The position numbers were made by a program, and so were the translations under genes. From an uncultured Carboxylicivirga sp. (GTDB taxonomy: Bacteria > Bacteroidota > Bacteroidia > Bacteroidales > Marinilabiliaceae): a stretch of 64,000 bases of DNA. The notes beneath the pieces are model-generated. The model saw only the letters and a program-made list of their open reading frames with translations. It was not told where the DNA came from and searched no databases. Shown in pieces: positions 45,415 to 53,500 of the stretch; the stretch's first letter is position 1, and every line of letters starts with the position of its first letter. The DNA is taken from positions 2,728,001 to 2,792,000 of the forward strand of contig NZ_OY771430.1 of NCBI RefSeq assembly GCF_963674565.1, written 5' to 3'.

Positions 45415-47097
45415 TTACCAGAAATAAATATAGAACGCAACTGTTAATGAAATGATAATTACAGTGTGAATTACATCCCACTTACCCCAGCTGGCACGTG
45501 TAGCAGCCTTTTGTTCAGGTGTAGCAGTACCAAATACCAAGCCCTGAATTTTTTCTGCACTTGGAGCTTCGGTTACCAAACTCACTACAAATACCACAAC
45601 CAAACAGATTAACAACATCCAACCACTGAAGAACAGCCAGTTAGTATCATAAAATACTGATTTAAACAAACTATCTGCAGCATCAGCAGTTGATGAGTAA
45701 TATACTTTCGCACCTAGACGGGTTAATCCGATAATGAAACCAGATAATAGTCCCCACATACCACCTTTAGCAGTTGCTCTTTTCCAAAGAACTCCCATTA
45801 AGAATGCAGCTGCGATACCTGGTGCCAATACCGATTGAACATCCTGTAGGTATTCATACAATACATCACCAATGCTTCGCATAATTGGAATCCAAAGAAT
45901 ACCTAATAATACTATTACAACAGTTGCAATCTGACCAATTTTCACTAATTTCTTCTCAGGAGTTTCTGGTTTGAAACGCTTGTAGAAGTCAATGGTAAAT
46001 AACATTGCTGATGAGTTAAACAAAGATGCCAATGAGCTCATCAACGCAGCCAAAATACCAGATACAACTAAACCTTTAACACCAGCAGGCAACAACTGTG
46101 TTACCAACGATGGGAAAGCAGCATCAGCACTTGGTAAAACATACTCTTGTCCGTTTAAGATAATTCCACCTTTAGCACTCATAGCATAAGCAATCATACC
46201 CGGAATCAGGAATAAGAATACTGGAGTTAGTTTCAGGTAAGCACCAAAGATAGTACCTCTACGAGCCTGAGTCTCATCTTTACCCGATAACACACGTTGT
46301 ACAATAAACTGGTCAGTACACCAGTACCAGAAACCAATTACTGCAGAACCAATCAATGCTCCCAACCACGGGAAATTTGCATCACGGTTATCTCTGATTA
46401 GGTTAACCATGGTATCTCCATATTCATTGGTTTTGGTAGCACCGGCAATTTCCAATACCTGTTCCCAACCACCAACTGCTTTCAAACCTAGGACCAGAAT
46501 AATTAATGATCCTAATAAAAGAATCGGTGTTTGTAATACCGATGTATAAAGAACTGATTTCATACCACCAAAAATGGTATAAACAGCAGTTAAAAGAACC
46601 AAACCAACAGCTGAGATCCAGAAGAAATCTATACCCCAAAGTTCTTCGATACCGAAAACCTGCTGGAATACCAATCCTCCTGCATAAACAGTTACAGCTA
46701 CTTTTGTTAAAACGTAACTAACTAACGAAATAAGTGAAAGAATAGTACGGGATTCAGGATTGAAACGTCTCTCAAGAAATTCCGGCATGGTTAATACCAT
46801 ACTACGCGAATAAAATGGTACAAATACCCAACCGAGTATTAATATCATCCATCCTTGAATTTCCCAGTGTGCCATTGCCATACCTGATGATGCACCAGCT
46901 CCGGCAAGTCCAATTAAGTGTTCAGATCCAATATTGGATGCAAATATAGAGGCACCAATAGCAATCCATGTTGCATCACGTCCTCCCAGGAAGTAATCTT
47001 CTGAGTTGTTAGATTTCTGACTGATAACCCAAATAACGATACCGATCAGAAAGACAAAAAATAGTCCAATCACAACCCAGTCTAATGTTGTCATCAT
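45415..47097 (-). CDS. Sodium:solute symporter (SSS/SGLT family), probable L-arabinose importer
   Basis: The 560-residue inner-membrane protein has about fourteen hydrophobic helices and belongs to the SSS family, close to SGLT-type sugar symporters. Diagnostic segments are FLGGRDATWIAIGASIFASNIGSEHLIGLAG, MPEFLERRF and the later LQDVQSVLAPGIAAAFLMGVLWKR. It would couple sodium entry to sugar uptake. The gene lies between araA and araD, so L-arabinose is the likely substrate; xylose or galactose are possible. A 9-base-stem hairpin lies between it and araA. Confidence 0.88.
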   Translation of the reverse strand: MMTTLDWVVIGLFFVFLIGIVIWVISQKSNNSEDYFLGGRDATWIAIGASIFASNIGSEHLIGLAGAGASSGMAMAHWEIQGWMILILGWVFVPFYSRSMVLTMPEFLERRFNPESRTILSLISLVSYVLTKVAVTVYAGGLVFQQVFGIEELWGIDFFWISAVGLVLLTAVYTIFGGMKSVLYTSVLQTPILLLGSLIILVLGLKAVGGWEQVLEIAGATKTNEYGDTMVNLIRDNRDANFPWLGALIGSAVIGFWYWCTDQFIVQRVLSGKDETQARRGTIFGAYLKLTPVFLFLIPGMIAYAMSAKGGIILNGQEYVLPSADAAFPSLVTQLLPAGVKGLVVSGILAALMSSLASLFNSSAMLFTIDFYKRFKPETPEKKLVKIGQIATVVIVLLGILWIPIMRSIGDVLYEYLQDVQSVLAPGIAAAFLMGVLWKRATAKGGMWGLLSGFIIGLTRLGAKVYYSSTADAADSLFKSVFYDTNWLFFSGWMLLICLVVVFVVSLVTEAPSAEKIQGLVFGTATPEQKAATRASWGKWDVIHTVIIISLTVAFYIYFW

Positions 47098-47121
47098 AAT
47101 AGTTTGTATTTAGTTGTTTAA

Positions 47122-47151
47122 GAAAGAAGGAGTTGTACGGCCCCTTCTTTC
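47122..47151 (-). other. Hairpin between araA and the symporter gene
   Basis: Arms GAAAGAAGG and CCTTCTTTC (47122-47130 and 47143-47151) with a 12-base loop. No T-run follows on the minus strand, so it is more likely an mRNA-stabilising element than a terminator. Confidence 0.5.
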
Positions 47152-47165
47152 CTTATTTAAGAGTA

Positions 47166-48677
47166 TTATAATCCTTTAGATAAATGATAATACAAATCGT
47201 TCCAGCGAAGTTCTTTTTTGAACTCAGGAATAGTAGTGTTTTCGTCAATCAATACCAATTCAACACCTGTCATCTCAGCGAAATCTTCCAAATATTCAAC
47301 TGTTAAGTCATATGAGAAGCTGGTGTGGTGAGTACCACCTGCCAAAATCCATGCAGCAGCACCAACTTCGAAGTTTGGTTGTGGAATCCACAATGCACTT
47401 GCAACCGGAAGTTTTGGAAGTTTTTTAGACTCAATACAATCAACTGTATTTACGATCATACGGAAACGGTTACCCATATCAATTACAGTTGCAGCTACAC
47501 CTGGTCCGGTTTTACTAGTAAATACCAAACGTGCAGGATCTGCTTTTCCACCAATTCCCAATGGGTGAACTTCTACGCGAGGCTTATGATCAGCAATAAG
47601 AGGACAAACCTCTAACATGTGAGCCTGAAGAATTGAGCTATTCTCACCATCGAAGTTCAAAGTATAATCTTCAAGGAAAGAACATCCTTTGTAATCAGGT
47701 AATTTTTGACTCATAAACCACATGTGGCGACATAAAGCAGCTGTTTTCCAGTCTCCTTCAGCACCAAATCCGTAACCATCAGCCATCAAACGCTGAGAAG
47801 CCAAACCTGGTAACTGGTCAACACCCTCTAAATCATCAAAGTTAGTAGTAAATGCTTTAGCACCTTTAGCTTCAAGGAATCGACGCAATCCAATTTCGAT
47901 ACGGGCAGCATTTTCAACCTGACCGCGGAATTCTCCACCTGCTTTACAGTTGTCAGCAAAATCGTAATCCTGTTCGTAAACTTTAACCAACTCAGCAACT
48001 TCTGCATCAGTCACCTTATCCTGATAAGCTACCAAATCAGCAATAGGACTATAGTCTACGTGATACCCAAATACTCTTTCTGCTTCTACTTTGTCACCAT
48101 CTGTTACAGCAACATTGTTCATTTGATCACCGAAACGGATAATCAACATATCACGAGAATCAGCATAAGCAGCAGCTACACGAGCCCAAGTTGCGATCTT
48201 ATCCAATGTTTTCTCATCTTGCCAGTGACCAACAACAACTTTACGATTCATACGCATACGTGCCATAATGTGACCAAATTCTCTGTCACCATGAGCACTT
48301 TGATTCAGGTTCATGAAATCCATATCAATTTCATTCCATGGAATCTCTTTATTGTATTGTGTATGTAAATGAAGAATTGGTTTACGCAACTCCTGTAGAC
48401 CGTGAATCCACATTTTTGCAGGAGAGAATGTGTGCATCCAGGTAATAACACCCACACAATTCTCAGCACTATTTGCCTCTTTACAAATATTATGGATTTC
48501 TTTCGATCCGGTACCGGTAGGTTTTACCACTACTTTCACAGGAATTTTTGACGATGCATCAAATGCAGCTGCAATTTCTTTTGAATGTTCAGCAACTTGC
48601 TCTAATGTTTTTGGTCCGTAAAGGTGTTGGCTACCTGTTACAAACCACACTTCTAATTGATCTAATGCAATATTCAT
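47166..48677 (-). CDS. araA: L-arabinose isomerase
   Basis: The 503-residue cytoplasmic enzyme matches the AraA family along its full length. The N-terminus VWFVTGSQHLYGP, the metal and substrate residues in FGAEGDWKTA, SFLEDYTLNF, HMLEVCP and THHTSFSYDL are all present. It converts L-arabinose to L-ribulose using manganese and is the first structural gene after araR. Its upstream gap contains an inverted repeat matching the araR upstream palindrome in core sequence and spacing. Confidence 0.96.
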   Translation of the reverse strand: MNIALDQLEVWFVTGSQHLYGPKTLEQVAEHSKEIAAAFDASSKIPVKVVVKPTGTGSKEIHNICKEANSAENCVGVITWMHTFSPAKMWIHGLQELRKPILHLHTQYNKEIPWNEIDMDFMNLNQSAHGDREFGHIMARMRMNRKVVVGHWQDEKTLDKIATWARVAAAYADSRDMLIIRFGDQMNNVAVTDGDKVEAERVFGYHVDYSPIADLVAYQDKVTDAEVAELVKVYEQDYDFADNCKAGGEFRGQVENAARIEIGLRRFLEAKGAKAFTTNFDDLEGVDQLPGLASQRLMADGYGFGAEGDWKTAALCRHMWFMSQKLPDYKGCSFLEDYTLNFDGENSSILQAHMLEVCPLIADHKPRVEVHPLGIGGKADPARLVFTSKTGPGVAATVIDMGNRFRMIVNTVDCIESKKLPKLPVASALWIPQPNFEVGAAAWILAGGTHHTSFSYDLTVEYLEDFAEMTGVELVLIDENTTIPEFKKELRWNDLYYHLSKGL

Positions 48678-48773
48678 CTCTTTTCGATTTATAAATCAGA
48701 TTAACGTTGTTTTACAAATATGATTAGATAATCTGATCATTAGTTTTTACTTTTATTAAATATACAACTTGTT

Positions 48774-48790
48774 ATAGTACTTTATACTAT
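48774..48790. promoter_or_regulatory. Probable AraR operator upstream of araA
   Basis: ATAGTA (48774-48779), five bases, TACTAT (48785-48790). The half-sites and the spacing are identical to the palindrome upstream of araR. It sits 97 bases before the araA start and 14 bases beyond the 48804 end of araR. Confidence 0.75.
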
Positions 48791-48803
48791 CATTCTGTTA
48801 AAA

Positions 48804-49496
48804 TCAAAGTTTTCCAAGCCGATCAAAAGACTTATCCTTCAAATCTTTTTTAAACTGAAAGTAATAAGCTCCTCTTCTCGATTCGGTTGTATTTTTCTCC
48901 TCCAGACGCTCCAAAACATTCAGAGACAACACCTTCTTTCGAAAATTACCGGTATCTAAATCATGTTGAAATATAGCTTCATACAATCGGCGTAGCTGAA
49001 GAAGAGTAAACTTATCCGGAAGCAACTCGTTTCCAACTAACTCCAAACCTGCTTTAAGTTGCAATTTTTCAAGAGCGTTGTCAACCATCAGCTTATGGTC
49101 AAAGACCAGATTTGGCAAATCCTTAACCGACCACCAATGTGCACCGTTCTCACGAACCTTATCTGAATTATGCTTATCGATTCGTATTAAGGCATAATAT
49201 CCAATACTCATCACCCTGCCTTCAGGATCACGCTTGGGATCGGTATATACTTGAACCTGTTCAAGATAAATATCTTCCAAACCGGTAATTTTCTTCAAAA
49301 CTCTATGTGCTGCATCATCTGAAGATTCTTCTTCCCCAACAAATCCACCCATTAGTGACCATTGTCCTTTGGCTGGTTCAAAGCCACGATGGTACAACAG
49401 CAATCTCAGATCACCATCTTCATATCCAAAAATAACACAGTCGATAGCGACATAATATTTGGAAAACTTATTATATTTTTCTCCCTGGTTCATCAT
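48804..49496 (-). CDS. araR: NUDIX-type transcriptional regulator of arabinose use (AraR)
   Basis: The 230-residue protein has an N-terminal NUDIX-like domain (about 10-145, KGQWSLMGGFVGEEESSDDAAHRVLKKITGLEDIYLEQV) and a C-terminal winged helix (about 155-230, FTLLQLRRLYEAIF and FRKKVLSL). The NUDIX box is degenerate: where an active hydrolase has the REUXEE core, this has HRVLKKITG. This is the NrtR-related AraR described from Bacteroides, a repressor that responds to L-arabinose. It is transcribed ahead of araA on the same strand and has matching palindromes before both itself and araA, so autoregulation is expected. Start choice between two adjacent ATG codons (49496, 49493) is open. Confidence 0.92.
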   Translation of the reverse strand: MMNQGEKYNKFSKYYVAIDCVIFGYEDGDLRLLLYHRGFEPAKGQWSLMGGFVGEEESSDDAAHRVLKKITGLEDIYLEQVQVYTDPKRDPEGRVMSIGYYALIRIDKHNSDKVRENGAHWWSVKDLPNLVFDHKLMVDNALEKLQLKAGLELVGNELLPDKFTLLQLRRLYEAIFQHDLDTGNFRKKVLSLNVLERLEEKNTTESRRGAYYFQFKKDLKDKSFDRLGKL

Positions 49497-49503
49497 TATG
49501 CAA

Positions 49504-49511
49504 CAAATGTA
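49504..49511 (-). promoter_or_regulatory. Candidate -7 box of araR
   Basis: Minus-strand TACATTTG fits TAnnTTTG and lies just 8 bases before the ATG, abutting the operator at 49510-49534. The leader would be a few bases at most or absent. Overlap of operator and promoter fits repression. Confidence 0.5.
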
Positions 49512-49534
49512 TAATAGTATTTTGTACTATTATA
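49510..49534. promoter_or_regulatory. Probable AraR operator upstream of araR
   Basis: Perfect inverted repeat with 10-base arms TATAATAGTA and TACTATTATA around a 5-base centre. It shares the ATAGTA-N5-TACTAT core with the site before araA. Confidence 0.8.
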
Positions 49535-49838
49535 ATTTTGAGAACATTTTTTTACTATTTTTATTAATTCTATTTAAAATGATTTAAATGATTAATTATT
49601 CATTTTGACATAGAGCCAATAACAAACCGCCATCACAACTCACATAATGCTCTATAATGGTGATATTTAAACCTGAATGAAAATAACCTTACGGGATAAA
49701 AAACTGATTTACCTTCACGCGTCATAAAAACACGCTGAAATGTTAACTTTTATAAAAAAAGAAAGAAGTGAAAACGAAGAGATTGATTAATAATTGTACA
49801 AACTACTTCCATTATATTTAAAATTCCAACAGAATAGC
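49535..49838. other. Intergenic region, no gene
   Basis: AT-rich spacer between the AraR operator and the LytTR regulator stop. No reading frame, hairpin terminator or RNA gene was recognised. Confidence 0.5.
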
Positions 49839-50573
49839 TTATTGCTCCATTATCCGTTTTTGAACAATGTCTTTGTACGACTTGCCAATAGGGATATATT
49901 TATCCAACCCGGCAAGTTTTATTTGATTTCCGTAGAAGGTTGTTATTTTATCAATATTGATGATATATGACTTATGAACACGGAGAAAATCTTTCTCAGG
50001 CAACAAACCTTCCAGACTACGCAATGATTCCAAAGCAACATATTTCTCTTTGTCACAAAAGTATGTTACATATTCGCGCATTCCTTCAATGCAAATAATG
50101 TTATTGAATTTTATCCTATGAATCTTATAATCTGCCTTTACCAATAGATAGTCTTTTGCTGGCTCCGGTGTCTGTACCGTAACAACTTCCGGTTGAACCA
50201 CTACCGTTTCCTTATCTGCTACACGATCAAAAGCTTTGTTGACACTTTGCATAAATCGATCGAAAGAGAATGGTTTCAAAAGATAATCCATCACATCCAG
50301 ACTATAACCTTCCAAAGCATACTCCTGATAGGCAGAAGTAATAACAACCATAGGTTTATGGCGCAATGTTTTCAGAAAATCAATTCCTGAGATCTCTGGC
50401 ATCTGAATATCGATAAACATCAAATCCACTTTATTGGATTGTAATACAGCCAACGCCTTTAATGGAGAATCAAAGCGATCCAAAAGTTCCAGATTAGGAA
50501 CCTTTTTTATAAAATCGGTCAGTAATTCTCTGGCCGGAAACTCATCATCTATTACAATACAATTAAGCTTCAT
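49839..50573 (-). CDS. LytTR-family response regulator
   Basis: The 244-residue protein has a receiver domain (about 3-115) with phospho-acceptor Asp55 in MFIDIQMP, a linker rich in Val and Pro, and a C-terminal LytTR DNA-binding domain (about 145-240, with RVHKSYIINIDKI). It overlaps the end of the histidine kinase gene by 11 bases, so the two form one translationally coupled pair. Its targets are not known; the Kelch/DUF4907 genes directly upstream are the obvious candidates. Confidence 0.9.
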   Translation of the reverse strand: MKLNCIVIDDEFPARELLTDFIKKVPNLELLDRFDSPLKALAVLQSNKVDLMFIDIQMPEISGIDFLKTLRHKPMVVITSAYQEYALEGYSLDVMDYLLKPFSFDRFMQSVNKAFDRVADKETVVVQPEVVTVQTPEPAKDYLLVKADYKIHRIKFNNIICIEGMREYVTYFCDKEKYVALESLRSLEGLLPEKDFLRVHKSYIINIDKITTFYGNQIKLAGLDKYIPIGKSYKDIVQKRIMEQ

Positions 50574-51771
50574 TTAAATCAATCTTAAGTAATACTCTAA
50601 ACTCACTCTCTGTTTGCCCAACATATAATTCATGCTTTTCAGGATAAAGCATTTTTAGGCGTTGGCGTGTATTTTCCACCCCAATACCTCCAGGTTCTCC
50701 ATTTACGTTTTTCCCCAATAAACTGTTTCGAATTTCGAACCGTAATAAACCTTTTTCAGTAGTCAATACCATTTTAAGCCATCCTTTCTCAGTATCCTCC
50801 AACTTACTGTATTTAAAAGCATTTTCGATAAAAGGAATCAACAACATCGGTTCAATCATTAATTGCCCATCTGCTCTGTCAATATCAACATGCAAATTTG
50901 GAATCCCCTCAATTTTAACACGCTGAAACTCGATGAAATTTCGAATATATGCTACCTCCTTTAACAGTGGTACTTTCTTGCCTTCAGAATCATATAAAAC
51001 ATAGCGAAGCATTTCAGATAATTTTACAATCATATCCGGTGTCTTCACTGAGTTTAGTATTGATAATGAGTAGATATTATTTAAAGCATTAAACAGAAAA
51101 TGAGGATTGATCTGCGATTTCAAAAACTTCATCTCATTCTTAAGATTCTGATTCATCAGAGTCATCTCATTCTCATGTTGTTTGCGCGATTCCCCAATCA
51201 CCCAAAACAAAATACTTATAAATAATATACCAATGGACGAAAGTGTTCCCATACGTATTCCCGGTGGAATTGGCACCCCTAATATTTCTTTCGAAAATGG
51301 TGGTTTGCGCCTTTCTCTCATAGCTAAGGAATCACCTTGTTCAAATTCGGGTTTCTGCCTTTTTTGCCATTCGTTATAGTCTTGTTCCCAAACCAAACTA
51401 TCATTTAAATTTGAAAGTTCTTTGGACATAAAATTACGATCACGACTAAATTCAACCTGATGATCTCTGTCGTCCGGTCCTTTTAAACCAATGTAATCAT
51501 CAGTTACATAAAAAAGTACCGATGACACAACTAATACCACACCAACAGATAATACATATGAAGTATATTTACTTTTACCCAACAGACGTGGCAACAAATA
51601 ATAAGAGTTGAGATAAAAAAGAATGATATGCATAATTATGGTCCTTCCGGAAAATAACAATGCAACTTTTCTCTCCATCATTACAGATGGGCCATAAAAC
51701 AAAAGCAGACTATATCCAATCCAAACGATTAAATGAATAATAATACTTGAAATTCTAGGCGGAACTCTCAT
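50563..51771 (-). CDS. LytS-like (His_kinase) sensor histidine kinase
   Basis: The 402-residue membrane protein has four hydrophobic segments (about 10-95 and 175-195), a periplasmic or loop region (about 95-175), and a cytoplasmic His_kinase domain with acceptor His224 in SQINPHFLFNALNNI. A HATPase domain follows (FIENAFKYS, GGIGVENTRQRL). It phosphorylates the response regulator encoded immediately after it. The extended loop between segments is rich in charged residues. The signal it detects is unknown. It is read after the DUF4907 gene on the same strand. Confidence 0.9.
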   Translation of the reverse strand: MRVPPRISSIIIHLIVWIGYSLLLFYGPSVMMERKVALLFSGRTIIMHIILFYLNSYYLLPRLLGKSKYTSYVLSVGVVLVVSSVLFYVTDDYIGLKGPDDRDHQVEFSRDRNFMSKELSNLNDSLVWEQDYNEWQKRQKPEFEQGDSLAMRERRKPPFSKEILGVPIPPGIRMGTLSSIGILFISILFWVIGESRKQHENEMTLMNQNLKNEMKFLKSQINPHFLFNALNNIYSLSILNSVKTPDMIVKLSEMLRYVLYDSEGKKVPLLKEVAYIRNFIEFQRVKIEGIPNLHVDIDRADGQLMIEPMLLIPFIENAFKYSKLEDTEKGWLKMVLTTEKGLLRFEIRNSLLGKNVNGEPGGIGVENTRQRLKMLYPEKHELYVGQTESEFRVLLKIDLNEA

Positions 51772-51808
51772 CTCTCAACTACAATCAACTTAAATTTTAA
51801 TACAAAAA

Positions 51809-51834
51809 CGGGGAATAATTTTACTTATCCCCCG
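51809..51834 (-). terminator. Possible hairpin between DUF4907 and the kinase gene
   Basis: A short GC stem (CGGGG with CCCCG) around a large AT loop, followed on the minus strand by T-rich sequence. Stem length is small, so this could be a partial terminator or chance. Confidence 0.35.
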
Positions 51835-51873
51835 CAAAATACACCTTTTTAATCTAAACCCAAACAGAGTACT

Positions 51874-52224
51874 TCAGTTTACCGTTTCATGCTGAATAAC
51901 CCCTGCTTTTATAAGCTCTTCTCCGCTAACTGTAGGCGACTCGTCATGAATCAATTTGTTCACAACCATGTCAGCCACTATTTGCGCTTTATCTTTTGAT
52001 TCGAATAAGTTGTACCCTTTAATGCCAGGTATATATTCCTGATGAATAAATACTTTACCATTTACCATAATCTCATACCCATATCCTTTATCCATGGTAA
52101 ACACCTGGCTGGAAAATTTTGCATCTGAAGTAAATTCGGCGAATAACAGTGGAATAAAATATACCATTACTACTCCCAATACAATCAGATAATGAAGTTT
52201 ATATTTCCGAAACAGACTAGTCAT
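51874..52224 (-). CDS. DUF4907 family small membrane-anchored protein
   Basis: From the ATG at 52224 (MTSLFRKYKLHYL) the protein has 116 residues. One hydrophobic segment (about 12-30) is followed by a compact domain matching DUF4907, with YGYEIMVNGKVFIHQEYIPGI. The start overlaps the Kelch gene stop by 8 bases, which signals translational coupling. The longer upstream start at 52278 lies entirely inside the Kelch gene and was rejected. The family has no known function. Its fixed pairing with a Kelch lipoprotein suggests the two act together at the inner or outer membrane. Confidence 0.75.
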   Translation of the reverse strand: MTSLFRKYKLHYLIVLGVVMVYFIPLLFAEFTSDAKFSSQVFTMDKGYGYEIMVNGKVFIHQEYIPGIKGYNLFESKDKAQIVADMVVNKLIHDESPTVSGEELIKAGVIQHETVN

Positions 52225-53239
52225 TATCGTCTTGCTCTGCGTTTGGATCGAATTTATATACATCATCGAAATATGCACTTGAACTACGACCTGTACCTAC
52301 AAACGGAACATCATTTAATGTAAATGCTACTGCACCATAACGAGCTGAACCTTCAAACTCACTTCTCTCTGTCCACAAATCAGTTGATGGATCATACTCC
52401 CATGTTCTGACTCCAGGATAACCAGGACCACCGGTTGCCACATAACCTAATCCACCTGTTGTGAAAGCTGAAGCATAAACCCCAACGATTTCGTAGTCAT
52501 CATCGTAACTTTCATCTTCGTTAGCATCATTGGCAATCTTTCTTTTCTCAGTCCAGGTATCAGTGTCTGCATCATACTCCCACAAATCACCCAAATACTC
52601 ACCGTTATCGGTTCCCATGCAAACGTATGCCAGATCATTAATCACAAAGGCTGTACCATTACGTCGTTTACTACCTCCAATACTGGTTACTTTCTCCCAC
52701 GTATTTGTTGATGGATCATATTTATAGAAATCCTTCAATAAATTACCATCATAACCTGTCCCAACGTAACCTATATCATTAACTGTAAAAGCAATGGCGT
52801 CATATCGTCCGCTACCCGGGAAATCTGCTTTTTGAGTCCAGGTATTTGCTTCAGGATCATATTCCCAAAGGTCTTTCAGTTTATTTTTTCCATCAAAACC
52901 GGTTGTTACATATCCTTTACCAGCTGCACTAAAAGCAACTGCACTGTTTCGTCCTACACCAGGAAATTGAGCAACAGATGTTGAATCCCAGGCGTCTTTC
53001 TCAGCATTATATCTCCAGAAATCAGTCAATCGCTCATCCTCATCACCATTATATCCGGTTCCTACATAAGCATAATCACCAATTGTAAACGAAACAGCAT
53101 CGCTTCGTGGAATACCTTCAAAAGAACCTTTCTTTATCCAGTTACCATATAAATCATCATCATCATCATCATCGCTACACGATACAATCAAAAGGGCCAT
53201 TATGACCATTAACCATGTATAAAAGAAATTTTTTCGCAT
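52217..53239 (-). CDS. Kelch-repeat lipoprotein
   Basis: The 340-residue protein has a lipoprotein signal ending LLIVSC, a run of seven Asp, and about six Kelch repeats with the recurring AFTxxDxxYVGTGYxG and LxDFWxYDPxTNTW pattern (about residues 35-335). They should close into one beta-propeller. Kelch propellers bind proteins or glycans; no copper-oxidase residues are visible, so a galactose-oxidase-type enzyme is not supported. It is the first gene of the group Kelch, DUF4907, kinase, regulator, all on the minus strand. It faces the DUF4270 gene across a 228-base divergent spacer. Confidence 0.85.
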   Translation of the reverse strand: MRKNFFYTWLMVIMALLIVSCSDDDDDDDLYGNWIKKGSFEGIPRSDAVSFTIGDYAYVGTGYNGDEDERLTDFWRYNAEKDAWDSTSVAQFPGVGRNSAVAFSAAGKGYVTTGFDGKNKLKDLWEYDPEANTWTQKADFPGSGRYDAIAFTVNDIGYVGTGYDGNLLKDFYKYDPSTNTWEKVTSIGGSKRRNGTAFVINDLAYVCMGTDNGEYLGDLWEYDADTDTWTEKRKIANDANEDESYDDDYEIVGVYASAFTTGGLGYVATGGPGYPGVRTWEYDPSTDLWTERSEFEGSARYGAVAFTLNDVPFVGTGRSSSAYFDDVYKFDPNAEQDDND

Positions 53240-53261
53240 TGTTATAATTTTGAATTTGAAC

Positions 53262-53269
53262 CAAAACTA
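53262..53269 (-). promoter_or_regulatory. Candidate -7 promoter box of the Kelch gene
   Basis: Minus-strand TAGTTTTG fits TAnnTTTG, 22 bases before the start at 53239. No well-spaced -33 box was seen. Confidence 0.4.
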
Positions 53270-53500
53270 TAGGCTTGAAAAATCTACATAAAAACTTATC
53301 AACGAAAACTTCTCATTTATCCATATTTATCCATTCTTCTTCAACAAAAGTCATTCTTGTTGTTTAGGGAGAATAAACTGACATTCATTGAATTTTATAT
53401 TTCATAGATAGAGATACGGCCTTCATTTGTTGAATAGATTTAATGACTACACGGCTTCCTGTTTTATTTGCATCATCAAATAATTCAGATTCTAAATTGT

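Noticed and set aside
52225..52278. Longer DUF4907 start
   Set aside because: The extra residues lie wholly inside the Kelch gene in another frame; the ATG at 52224 gives a normal membrane-anchor start.
52217..53239. Galactose oxidase
   Set aside because: Only the Kelch propeller is present; no copper-ligand Tyr/His/Cys pattern or C-terminal domain was seen.
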